Assembly (NCBI RefSeq): GCF_018294505.1
Contig: NC_057803.1
Span: forward strand, 684,511,881-684,575,880
Direction: 5' to 3'
Source: Triticum aestivum
Lineage: Eukaryota > Streptophyta > Magnoliopsida > Poales > Poaceae
DNA length: 64,000 nucleotides
Shown here: one piece after another, positions 44,932 through 55,244 of the stretch
Layout: each line of letters starts with the position of its first letter
How positions within the stretch are numbered: the first letter of the stretch is position 1
Notes under the pieces: model-generated
What the model saw: the letters and a program-made list of their open reading frames with translations, nothing else
The model's database searches: none
What the model was told of the DNA's origin: nothing
Translations under genes and position numbers: made by a program

Positions 44932-45650
44932 TTACTCGGAGTCCTCGTCCACGTCCTCGACTTCGTCCTTGTCCCTCTTCCTCTTGGGCGATACTTCTTT
45001 GCCTGAACCGCACAATTGGCTCTTGCTCTTCATCCAACCCTTGTAGATATTGAAACAAAGGTAGCCATCCATTGCAGCGTAGTGGATGTGGTCTATATCT
45101 AGTACAGTCCACTGCCATGCACGATGAAACGTGTGCGGAGGTTTCTTCAGTTCACCGTACGAAGGATGAACCTGGCTCCTGCCAGGGTCAGCATTGAAGG
45201 CTGATCAAGGGAGGGAACCAGCCCTTCCTTCTGGAGGTCGAAGGGGTTGCCTACAACGAGGCCTATCCGACCCAGGATTTCCTTGTCGTTCCTAAAGTCT
45301 ACAGTAACGAATTTGACTCGGCCGCCCTTGAGGAACTTCTTAAATTCCTCACACTCAACGTCGGCATGGCACATGTGGTAGACTAAGCATAAGTCATGCA
45401 CGCAAACCTGGATCACAGTGGGCTTCTTCTTCTGTGCCTCCTTTAGATTTTTCTGGCTTCCCAGGACTGTGGTGTACTCAACATCTAGCCCAGCGACCCA
45501 CTCATCATTTGAGTTTTCGAACATGCGTTTGAAGAGAGCAAGGCATTCTTTCACCATTGCAGAAGAATGGGTGTAGATGACGTCGAACTCATCGCCGGTG
45601 ATGGTTCTAACCTTGTACTCACCGCCGATCATGGAGATTTGGGATGCCAT
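44932..45650 (-). pseudogene. 3'-5' exonuclease domain protein (RNase D/WRN-exo fold), frameshifted
   Basis: The minus-strand gene starts Met-Ala-Ser-Gln-Ile at ATG 45650 and is intronless. It shows DEDDy exonuclease motifs: Exo I Gly-Leu-Asp-Val-Glu, Exo II around Val-Asp-Phe-Arg-Asn-Asp, and, after a frameshift, Exo III Tyr-Ala-Ala-Met-Asp (about 45070). A putative bipartite nuclear signal Pro-Lys-Arg-Lys-Arg and an acidic Asp/Glu tail end at TAA 44932-44934. The frame breaks at about 45172, where one base appears to be missing. Read as is, the protein stops at 45147 after 167 residues and lacks Exo III. Without the break it would be about 239 residues, the normal length for this small plant family. 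Enzymes of this fold remove nucleotides from 3' ends. Likely an inactive copy of a family that I believe is expanded in Triticeae. Confidence 0.8.
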
Positions 45651-45918
45651 GGATTTGGGAGGAGGGTTAGGATTAGTGGAACTGCCGTAATGTGAAAGGA
45701 CGGGACGACTAGGAGCAGTTTATCAATTGTAAAAATGCCGAGTGGGGGGCGCTCGCGAATGGCAGGGTAGTGGCTTGCCTGGTGGATAAATGGATTCATG
45801 CACAGTACTATGGGGGCCCAATTAGATGTCATGTCTACTCGATGCCCAATTAAATGGCTTTCGATGTCATGTCAAGCGTCGGGAAAATTACAGGTGATAC
45901 GAAGCTTTCCATTCTCCC
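45651..45918. other. Upstream region of the exonuclease-like gene
   Basis: Sequence 5' of the minus-strand gene. No convincing TATA box is visible near the ATG. Confidence 0.3.
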
Positions 45919-46087
45919 ATGATACGGGCTTCCGAGAGCCCTTGGATCTGAGATTGAATGGTTGCATGGCGTGATTCTAGACCTATGGGTGAATATCCTA
46001 TCCTAGAGGGTTATTCTGCAATTTTTCAGCAACTTAGCATGCGACCGTTCGATCTCAGATCCAAGGGCTGCCAGCAGCCCGTATCAT
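45919..46087. mobile_element. Small foldback, 50-bp arms (MITE-like)
   Basis: Arms 45919-45968 and 46038-46087 are inverted copies; the outer ends read ATGATACGGGCT and its complement, and both arms contain 'CTTGGATCTGAGAT'. The 69-bp centre is non-coding. No target duplication was identified, so the superfamily is open. Confidence 0.65.
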
Positions 46088-46720
46088 GGTCGTGCCTACC
46101 ACGACAGTCGCCTCGCTCGCACGGTTGCTCCCTTGGAGATTTAACACAGTGCGTTAGGCTATCTGATGTTGGCATGTCATACATAGCCATCACTTAGTCA
46201 ATCATACAACAAGGTTAGCTATAAGGTTGGCTATAAGAGTATTTTTTTGTTTACTTCTCTCTATCTCTTTCTTCGTAGTATTTATTGCATTTGCCAAGGA
46301 GTGACCTCTTCCAATGAAATGGTGCTTAGATGAGGTGCTATGGGCATTAAATGGCTTAGCAACTCAAGTCCCCAATGAATAGGTGCTTAGTTTTTTGTTG
46401 CCAAGTTTGCTTCATCTAGATACACGCGCTTATCACCATTTCTTCCCGGGGTCACCAAACTAGTCTCTCGCTTCTTAATTAACTTGCCACATCAGACTTT
46501 ATGCCTATGTGGCAGGCTTAGCACCTGTAGGATCAAGTACAATAGTGGGCTATAAGCCCGCTTTACATAGCATTTTTGCATATGTGGGGGGAAAGAGGCA
46601 AGGAAAAAGTGGAGGAGTGGGCTCTCAAGCAAGAGCCAGTCTCTACATGGTGGAGCATCGGGAGAGGCACCTGTACAGAGGTGGTCAGGAATCAGGAGAC
46701 TCACGCCGGTCGTAGCGCCA
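46088..46720. other. No secure gene; MITE-like words
   Basis: 'GGTTGGCTATAAGAGT' near 46226 and 'GTGGGCTATAAGCCCG' near 46546 look like ends of small DNA transposons, but the copies do not pair into a defined element. Short frames here have no domains. Confidence 0.3.
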
Positions 46721-46965
46721 CAGTTAAAATGATAATGGCAAGTCAAATCACCGGGCCCCACCTTTCCAGCAGTAACTCAGTGTCAAATCACACAGCCCTA
46801 CGTTTGCAGCAGCCTACTCCCTCATCTTCTCGCGTCTCTGTCGAACCGACTAGGCGAAACTGCCCCGCCTACCACGCGAGAAAAGCCCTGCCCTCGACTT
46901 TTAAATAATACAGTATACTAATTTTGTATCCACGGATTGCGCCATGGAGAAAAGCCTCAAGAAAA
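46720..46965. repeat. Segmental copy of the 14.99-15.22-kb flank
   Basis: It shares an ordered series of words with 15035-15200: TCAAATCAC, TTCCAGCAGTAA, GTCAAATCACA, CTTTTAAA, and GGATTGCGCCATGGAG. This marks a further unit of the tandem duplication that made the two coiled-coil genes. No coiled-coil frame was found in this unit. Confidence 0.5.
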
Positions 46966-48669
46966 TGACGATACACATGTATGGAGTATACAGCATGCCC
47001 ATCGCATTAGCGTCTCACCCCAGACGGCCGGTCGGTCTGGCACGCCGCTCTCCGAATGGAACATGTGTCATATTGCGTTTGCACACACATGTGGGACTGC
47101 AATTGAGAACCGACCATAGGCACACTCCCCGGCCCCGCAAGTCGGGTGAGTTAATAGAAGAGAGAGACGAGCGATAGTACTACTAGAGAAGTGTTGTAGG
47201 AGTACATACGTTGGTACCTGGACGATCCCTGCAAGACACGGAAGATCAGTTCATCCATGCATGTGACCAGACTCCAGCAGACACGCCTGGATTTGCTATC
47301 GTCTACATATCGTGCAGGCTGTGTTGTACAGGGCTGTTGTTCTGGTGAGAAATCTAAAAAAAGGTTTCTTATCATCTCGCAAAATTAGGTGTCATGTGCT
47401 TCGGATCACTGCGAGGGTTAAACAGCGACAACTGAGTTGGGCTAGTCATCGGGGGCACATGCAGGAAGACTACTCTGCTGCCATTTAGGTCAAGCCGACT
47501 ATGTTAATTAGGACATCTATCGACGAACCCCTTTTTTATGAGTTTATCTTTAATTTGAGCTTTGATCCTCGTCTAGTTTGTCCGTCGGGATTCATCTTGT
47601 CTCCTTTGGGCAGTGAGGTTATGATTTCTTGTCATGTGGCATTTTCTCGTGTTATATGTTATAATCCGGTGCTACAGATCAAAATGACAACAACTGCGCC
47701 TCTGGGGCATGTGCATGAAGACTTCTCGACAGTCATTGCCGAGGTCAAGCCGGCTCCGGCCGGTAGACAAAAGAAAACTAGTACTCCACTATATAGGCAG
47801 GAGCCTCCGCGCTTGCTTGCTAGTGTTGCTCTCTTCACACTATCTCGTCCTCTCCAGATCTAAACACGACAGTGGTGGCCACACACACACTCTCTCTCTC
47901 TCTACTCACCGTTGGTCACAGATCTAGCCAGATCCTCTCCACCGGGGAAGGTGAGAAGGTGCAACATTCACGCGGTCGTCCTCGGCGATGGCTCTTACCC
48001 ACTGCCGACGCGTCCCGATCAGCATGCCTTGCCGTTCTCTCCCAAGCATCGCTGGAGAGAGAGGGCCTCCCACCCTTTCTTCCTCACTGCCGTAGTGTGA
48101 GAAGATCTGGCCTCCCGCCGCCCACCTAGCGACATCCTGGCAACCCTCAAGTATAACTTCCTTCGAAACCGGCCTTGCTCTACTTCCCGAGCTCCTAACA
48201 TCGCTGCATTTGTATCTTTTACTATTTCTCAGGCCCCCGTCATAGATAGGATCGATTGGCTGTTCGAAAACCACCTAATTTTTTACTGTTAAGAGGTAAA
48301 ACTAGTTCATGCACTCGAATCTAGTAGTACTTGGTTCAAACAAGGAAGAAAGGGGGTGGGGTGGGGGAAGATTTGTTACCTGAATCTAGGACTTGGTCGA
48401 AAGAGGAAATAATGGGGGCGAAAAGTAGCAGAGACTGGCTATCCAACTGGTCTCTAGGTCTAATAGGGAAATAAAGGGAACGCAATACAAACTCAATATA
48501 AACCCGATCTATTGGTTGAGAAAGGAAAGAAAGTGGGGACTGGGGGACAAGTCAACAGAGTAAGTCCAGCATTAGATTTGCTAGCCTAACATGATATAAG
48601 GTGGCTATATACCGAACAAAAATGGGACCAACCCAGATATCCTCTTCTGATGTTTATTACCCTGAGCCG
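46966..48669. other. Low-copy region with a possible truncated promoter
   Basis: TATATA at 47790-47795 is followed about 85 bp later by a (CA)n(CT)n microsatellite (47879-47908), typical of plant 5' leaders. The downstream frame (to about 48129) is GC-rich, with no recognised domain. It may be the start of a gene lost here. I see nothing firm between 48130 and 48669. Confidence 0.3.
47879..47908. repeat. (CA)n(CT)n microsatellite
   Basis: A CACACACACA tract passes directly into CTCTCTCTCT. Confidence 0.85.
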
Positions 48670-50460
48670 CTCTTATGTAATGCCACTGGTAAAATGTAGC
48701 AGTCGCATTGTTAAAAGTAAGGACACGTTAAACCAATGTTGTTTTCAATGTAATGCCTCCAGTAATATGAACCAATGGCACTTTTTTCATGTCCTGCTAA
48801 ATTTCCCATTAAGATAAGTTGCTTCTTTTCATTAGAGATGCAACTGTCCTGGTCCGCCTACTCTCCTATGCCCAAATACCGACTCTGTAGCAGTTTTTAA
48901 TGTAATGTTGCTAGTAAAATAAAGCAATGGCAACATTAAAGTAATGTCGTATTTAGCAGTTGTCATAGTTAATCCTAATGCCCACACTAATATCTAGCAA
49001 TGCTGCTAGAAATTGCTACTGTCCTTGTATGATTGCCATTCAGATAAGGAACATGCTTTTTTTCATTTGATGCATGTTTCATCACTTGTTAGTCACTCTC
49101 CTTTCCACCTTTTTTGTGCAAACAGAGATATACATTTCACGCTTGATCTTAGTTGAACTGCACAAATGATATCCAAATTATAGTTGAACATTCCAGGAGC
49201 TTCAAGACCAACCTTGATGTTGCTCAATTTTATTGCAACTAATGAAGAAGAAGCTCTGTGGGTTTCATTTTCTGATGGAAATGGAACTGGGGCTGGAGCC
49301 CTTTTCTTAACAAAAGAAGAAGAAGAAGTTGCTAGCTCATGGGACATTGCTTCATTTTAGGTGAACTGCACCAAAAGGTCCCATGAATTGAATCATCCAT
49401 GTTGGTGACTGGTGTCATCCCTTCTACGATGGCGTTGACTACAGATACGGTTGCCATCACGAGATATGTTCCTTTTTGGTCTGACCGTTTGCCAAAGATC
49501 CTGCATGTTGATCCTGCTCTTGTGCTACTGTTTTGGCACTGCCATGATAAAGCAGTAATGTTATTATTTTGCACCTTAATCTAGTGGCACTATTAATTTG
49601 AGGCAATGTTTTGGCACTGCTAGTGCCACTGTTTTTTTAATATATTGAAAGAGGGGGTTCCCTCCGATTTCATTAAAGAAACCCAACCATAGAGAACCAT
49701 TATCCGACAACATCTTAGTGCAAATCGGCAGTTATGCAACTACTACTAGAACGGACTGAGTACTAGCAGGAGACAAGTTCGCCACATAAGCTAGGCAGGT
49801 ATGGGGGACGCAGCACCAGCTCGACCAAATTTGGATTACAACCAAATGCTACCACAGAAACATCAAGGGGAAGATAGGGACTGAAAGAGCCAGCTTCAGC
49901 ATCCCAGTCTAAGCACCCCCGGCCTTCATCCTTGCGACGCATGGTACACCTCGTTTGCCACATGTTCGACCCTAGTGTCACTGATAAAATGAAGTAATAA
50001 TACAGTTAAAATAGAGCAAGTGTCCTCTCTATCATTTCATTTCCAATGTATAAAGAAATTGCTTCTCTTTGTTAATGTATGTTTCATCAACTAGTCCCAT
50101 TGTTAATGTTTAAGCGTTTCTGCAAACTGGGGTGCTTAACTTTAGTTGATCTGCACAAAATAGAGATTTGAATGTCTCGAGGCCCCTCCTTGTACTACCG
50201 CTATACACTGATGTTCATCACTGGCAGAAGGTGTATCAGGGAGACTTAGGACGATTTCCAGTATGAGGCATGGCGTACCGTATGAGGTGTCGCAGGGCCC
50301 ATCTCCCCCTCGCAGCATGGCATACTATGATATTATCACAATATTTTCTTCTATTTATTTTGCGTGTTTCATCAACTAGTGCCATTATAATGTAATCACG
50401 CTTTTTCATTATCTGTGCAAATAGGGTTATTTAGCTGCATTTTGGTGGAACTGCACAAAT
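48670..50460. repeat. Degenerate repeated AT-rich sequence
   Basis: Several diverged copies of two motifs occur: (a) GCCACTAGTAAAATGAAGCAATGGCA-like, near 48680, 48750, 48900 and 49975; (b) 'GTTTCATCAACTAGTGCCATT' followed 50-100 bp later by 'TTGAACTGCACAAATG', near 49075, 50085 and 50370. They may be subterminal repeats of a large DNA transposon or decayed introns; I cannot decide. A retroposon is inserted at 49632-49971. Confidence 0.45.
49632..49971 (-). mobile_element. Retroposon (SINE or truncated LINE) with 12-bp target duplication
   Basis: A 340-bp insert is flanked by CTAGTGCCACTG (49620-49631) and CTAGTGTCACTG (49972-49983), 11 of 12 identical. On the minus strand it ends in a short A tail (TTTTTTT at 49632-49638 on plus). 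A variable-length duplication plus an A tail is the signature of target-primed reverse transcription. No RT frame is contained, so it is either a SINE or a 5'-truncated LINE. Confidence 0.65.
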
Positions 50461-50610
50461 GTACGGATGGAAACGGCATATATGCAGAGTGTGAGGTGTG
50501 CCAAGTAAAAATTACCGACACCAACCATGTCTTATCGAGTATCTTTTCGATTCACCGAGTGACATCTTGTTTATGGTTGATTGAATTTCCTTTGATCGTT
50601 GTCCTTTCAG

Positions 50611-53294
50611 GCCCTCATCGACATGTACTCAATGCCCAACGGAGTGCAGGACCAAGAGGCTGAGGAAGAAGGGAGCGGTGGTGAGAGCGGCGAGGAGCAT
50701 TCGGAGGCCGAGGAAGACGAGGAGAGCGACGAATCGACTGGTGATGAAGAAGTCGACTCGCCTCCTCGCAGGGAGAGGAGATCCAAACAAGCCCATGACC
50801 CGGCGAGTGCTCTGGACTTAGTGGCCACGCCGACTGGTCAGACTTCGAAGCGTCCTAGGACGTCTTCCCCAACGCCGGCTGAAAAGGCTCCAAAGCAGTC
50901 CAAAGTTGCGCCGCCTCCAGCGCCGAAAGCCAGCTCTTCCAAACTGCCAAAAGCTTTGCCCAGGATCAAAGTGACTGTTCCTACTATCTCCGGGTAACCA
51001 TCTGACTTGTCTTTTTCGTCGACTCGATTAACCAGACGTAACCGATTGAATACGGGTCTTTGCAGTGCTGCTACGTCAGGAACCTCTTCTTTCCAGTACC
51101 GAGACGAGGAAATGGAAGATGCTGTAACCTCCAACCCAGGTATAAACTCTTGTGATCTTGTTCTGGATTCTTTGGTCGACTGCGTTTGTGTGGTTCACTT
51201 GGGGTCGAATGATCTGCCTTGCAGCTCCACCCAACATCATTGATCTTCTAGATAACGATGAAGATGTGGCTCCTAAGCCCAGGAAGAGCAAGAAGGTAGT
51301 AGCTAGCAGGGTGGCTTGGCAAGAACCAACTCCAACACCTCCCGTCCATCAAGCTGAAGACGCAGGCAGGGCCTCTGTGACGTTCGTTGCACCCTTGTCG
51401 AGTGGGCCTCCCGCACCATCGACTGCACCTGTGGTTCCTTTAACTGTCCAACTCCATGCCACAGAGCTCCAAACCACCGCACCTGGGTCGTCTACACACT
51501 TTTTCACCAGCTACCCCGTCCCGGACAACTAGTCAGAAGCGGCTGCGGAAGCCATTCGATAGGCTGACATGATGATGGATCGGGTGAAGACGGTGCACGA
51601 GAACAGCCAGGCTACCTACGACGCCAGTGCCGCCCTTCAGGCCAATGTCCAGGCGAGTAAACTTTCCGACTGTTTTTGTTCTTGAAAAATCTTCTTCTGC
51701 ATGATCTCCTGTTGTTTGCATCGAATTAGAGCACCCACTGGGTGTTTTGTTTTTTTGGTAGTTTCGCTCTTCCACTCGGTCTGGGCGAGTGGGATCAGAA
51801 CTGGTGGGGGCACGCTAAGTGCACCCACTGGGTGTAGTCCCCGAGACCACGGTCGACTGCTGGCAGTCGACTGGGGTCTGAGTTCTTCGTTCTTTTCTTT
51901 CTACTCCTTACACTTGACTCCGGCGGGCCGGTCGAGTAAGATCCGAACCGGTGGGGGCACGCCAAGTGCACCCATTGGGTGTAGTCCCCGAGACCGCGGT
52001 CGACTACTGGCAGTCGACTGGGGTCTTAACAGCTTGTTGCCCCCTTTTTTTAACCTGGTCCGGGCGGACCGGACGAGTTGAGTCTTAGTCAGCGGGGGCA
52101 CGCCAAGTGCACCCGCTGGGTGTAGCCCCTGAGACCGCAGTCGACTATGTGCAGTCGGCTGGGGTCTAAATGGACTTCTTTAGGTTTTATTCACTCTTGA
52201 AGTGAACCACCTTTGATCCTATCGATTGATCTGTCTTTTGCCTTCTGCAAAAGTCTTGTACTCTTATTTCCGAGTTTGCTGAACTCGAGGAGAAGCAGAG
52301 GCAACTCAACTTAGACTTGGAATTGGCTCAGCAAAATCTGAAAAAAGCTCAAGACGAGGCCGCTGGTATGGAAAGTAACTGATTGTCGACTGACTCTCGA
52401 TATATCTCTTTGATCTCTTCTTTGACTTGATTGCTTCTTTTGCAGAGAAAATGAAGTTGGCTCTGGAGAAGAAAGACTCGGACCTCGCAGCCGCGTAGAA
52501 AGCAGCCCAAGACAAAACTGCTCTCGCAGACAAGAAGCTTGCTTCAATCGGAACGCTTGAAGGAGAGGTGAACAAACTGAAATCTTGTCTTAATGAAGCT
52601 AACCGCGAAGTGACCAGTCTGAAGAAGGACAAGGTCGTCCTGAATGAAAAGTTGGAGTCTGCAATACGCAAGAGGAATGACACAGAAGCTTATCTGAGGA
52701 CTCTCACCAAGAAGCTTTATCTCGCGCTGGAAGGTATTTCCCTTAATCCGACTATATTGATGCTTGCGATCGGATCTTGCTTGGTCGATTGACTAACTTT
52801 TGGCTGCAGAACTCTACCAAGACTTCGACGAAGAAACTGGAAGGGTCGAGACGGGTCTGGACCCTATCGCTTCCCCAGTCTATGATGAAACTGCGATGAA
52901 CATGCTCCGACTGGAGTCCCGTATCGCCAGCGCCACAAGCTACCTCGCACGCCTGAAGGAGGTTGTCTCTCGAATCGACTCATCGCTTTGGCCGGGGGCG
53001 ACGCTTAAGAATGACCTGGAATCCTTGATGACTCGACTGAACGAGATCCCTGACCAAGTGCAAGAATGATAGAAATCCTCTGCCCGGTGCGGTGCTGACG
53101 TTGCACTGTCCTTGGTGCGAGTCCATTGCAAGGAGGCTCGTGAAGATAAGCTGGCTGCGATCAAAGTCGCTAACACCAAAAAGCATGACTTCCAGTCCTT
53201 CATGGAGACTTTCATCGACGCTGCCACTCGGATTGCTGATGGGATCGACCTGGACTCATTCGTGGAGCCTGCCAGCCCTCTTCCGGCCGAGTGA
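50611..53294 (+). pseudogene. Antisense gene of E3, first exon missing
   Basis: Plus-strand exons read with consensus borders: 50611-50993 (acceptor CTTTCAG, donor GGTAACC; acidic Glu/Ser/Asp run then Pro/Ala/Lys), 51066-51139, 51225 to about 51653 (stops near 51530 and 51560), about 52251-52365, 52445-52732 (one TAG) and 52808-53294 (TGA-TAG pair near 53067). The middle exons encode a long Glu/Lys/Leu coiled coil. The last exon is helical and ends in TGA at 53292-53294. The exon for the conserved N-terminal domain seen in E1 and E2 is absent because the element is truncated. It is therefore a decayed copy of the same gene. Confidence 0.75.
51775..52168 (+). repeat. Three direct repeats inside an intron of the E3 antisense gene
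   Basis: Units of about 145 bp share 'GGGGGCACGC(C/T)AAGTGCACCC' at 51804, 51951 and 52092, followed by 'GGTGTAG(T/C)CCC(C/T)GAGACC' and a TCGACTGGGGTCT-like end. A partial fourth begins at about 51731. The repeats lie wholly between coding exons. Confidence 0.8.
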
Positions 53295-53515
53295 ACAGAC
53301 TCATGAAACCTGAATACGCTTTAAATTTGCCTCGGAATGCCGAGTGATTGCTATAACCGTTGAACTCCTTCGGGCTTCATGCCCAAGTACTTTTGATTTG
53401 CTGCTCGGAATCTTTAGGATTTATCTGAATTTGGTTTATTTCTGAATGTGCTTGTGTTTGTCCTCGAATGGACTTTACTCACTGCTTTGAATAGTCTTTG
53501 CGCTGGAGACACAGC

Positions 53516-53910
53516 AGCTCCGAAGGAGAAGGTTGTAGTTGACCTGCACCTCGTCATCCTTGCGGATAGGGATGGACTGGATGTTGTATTTGTGTCGTAG
53601 CTCCAAAGGAGAAGGTTGCAGTTGACCTGCACCTCGTCGTCCTTGCGGGTAGGGATGAACCGGACATTGTACTTGTGCCGTAGCTCCGAAGGAGAAGGTT
53701 GCAGTCGACCTGCACCACATCGTCCTTGCGGGTAGGGATGGACCGGACGTTGTACTTGTGCCGTAGCTCCGAAGGAGAAGGTTGCAGTCGACCTGCACCT
53801 CGTCATCCTTGTGGATAGGGGTGGACCGGACGTTGTATTTGTGCCGCAGCTCCGAAGGAGAAGGTTGCAGTCGACCTGCACCTCATCATCCTTGCGGATA
53901 GGGATATGTT
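53516..53910. repeat. 83-bp tandem array in E3
   Basis: Starts of AGCTCC(G/A)AAGGAGAAGG occur at 53516, 53599, 53682, 53765 and 53848, a period of exactly 83 bp, giving four full units and a partial fifth. Units differ at a few positions. It lies just after the 3' end of the antisense gene. Confidence 0.9.
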
Positions 53911-53914
53911 TCAA

Positions 53915-55110
53915 ACTTTGGCGAGTACTGGACTGCTGCTAAGTCTCCTAGTGAGAGAACTTAGGCGAGTGCTGGACTGCAGCTAAGCCCCGAGTGGGAG
54001 GGTTGCTCTCCACTCGGTAGGATTTTTTCAAACTTAGGCGAGTACTGGACTGCAGCTAAGTCTCCTAGTGGGAGGACTTAGGCGAGTGCTGGACTGCAGC
54101 TAAGCCCCCGAGTGGGAGGGTTGCTCTCCACTCGGTAGGATTTTTTCAAACTTAGGCGAGTGATGGACTGCAGCTAAGCCTCCTAGTGAGAGAACTTAGG
54201 CGAGTGCTGGACTGCAGCTAAGCCCCCGAGTGGGAGGGTTGCTCTCCACTCAGTAGGATTTTTTTAAACTTAGGCGAGTACTGGAATGCAGCTAAGTCTC
54301 CTAGTGGGAGACTTAGGCGAGTGCTGGACTGCAGCTAAGCCCCGAGTGGGAGGGTCGCTCTCCACTCGGTAGGATTTTTCAAACTTAGGCGAGTACTGGA
54401 CTGCAGCTAAGTCTCCTAGTGGGAGGACTTAGGCGAGTGCTGGACTGCAGCTAAGCCCCCGAGTGGGAGGATTGCTCTCCACTCGGTAGGATTTTTTCAA
54501 ACTTAGGCTAGTACCGGACTGCAGCTAAGCCTCCTAGTGAGAGAACTTAGGCGAGTGCTGGACTGCAGCTAAGCCCCCGAGTGGGAGGGTTGCTCTCCAC
54601 TCGGTAGGATTTTTTCAAACTTAGGCTAGTACCGGACTGCAGCTAAGCCTCCTAGTGAGAGAACTTAGGCGAGTGCTGGACTGCAGCTAAGCCCCCGAGT
54701 GGGAGGGTTGCTCTCCACTCGGTAGGATTTTTTCAAACTTAGGCTAGTACCGGACTGCAGCTAAGCCTCCTAGTGAGAGAACTTAGGCGAGTGCTGGACT
54801 GCAGCTAAGCCCCCGAGTGGGAGGGTTGCTCTCCACTCGGTAGGATTTTTTCAAACTTAGGCTAGTACCGGACTGCAGCTAAGCCTCCTAGTGAGAGAAC
54901 TTAGGCGAGTGTTGGACTACAGCTAAGCCCCCGAGTGGGAGGGTTGCTCTCCACTCAGTAGGATTTTTTTAAACTTAGGCGAGTACCGGACTGCAACTAA
55001 GTCTCCTAGTGAGAGAACTTAGGCGAGTGCTGGACTGTAGCTAAGCCACCGAGTGGGAGGATTGCTCTCCACTCGGTAGGATTTTTTCGAACTTAGGCGA
55101 AACGGATTCG
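53915..55110. repeat. About 118-bp tandem array in E3, ten units
   Basis: TTAGGCGAGTG(C/T)TGGACT recurs at 53961, 54078, 54196, 54313, 54429, 54547, 54665, 54783, 54901 and 55019, spacing 116-118 bp. Each unit is itself two related halves (about 74 and 44 bp), each starting CTTAGGC(G/T)AGT. Units from 54429 to 54901 are nearly identical, suggesting recent expansion. It sits between the arrays' 83-bp neighbour and the integrase stop. Confidence 0.95.
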
Positions 55111-55244
55111 TGACTAAGCCCACCCACTGGGGGATTTCAGAAGTAAATAAGAACAACACAATCGAATGAGAGAACCATAAGCTCTTGTCTTTGATAAACC
55201 AATTACAAACGGTGTTTCTCATTACATTTTATTCGAACGAGTGC

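Noticed and set aside
46200..46640. Second MITE with CTATAAG-type ends
   Set aside because: The two similar words are not placed as inverted termini of one unit.
53414..53914. 166-codon minus-strand frame
   Set aside because: It is the read-through of the 83-bp tandem array, which shifts frame every unit; not a protein gene.
53915..55110. CRISPR-like periodic array
   Set aside because: There are no unique spacers: the whole 118-bp unit repeats. It lies in a plant retrotransposon.
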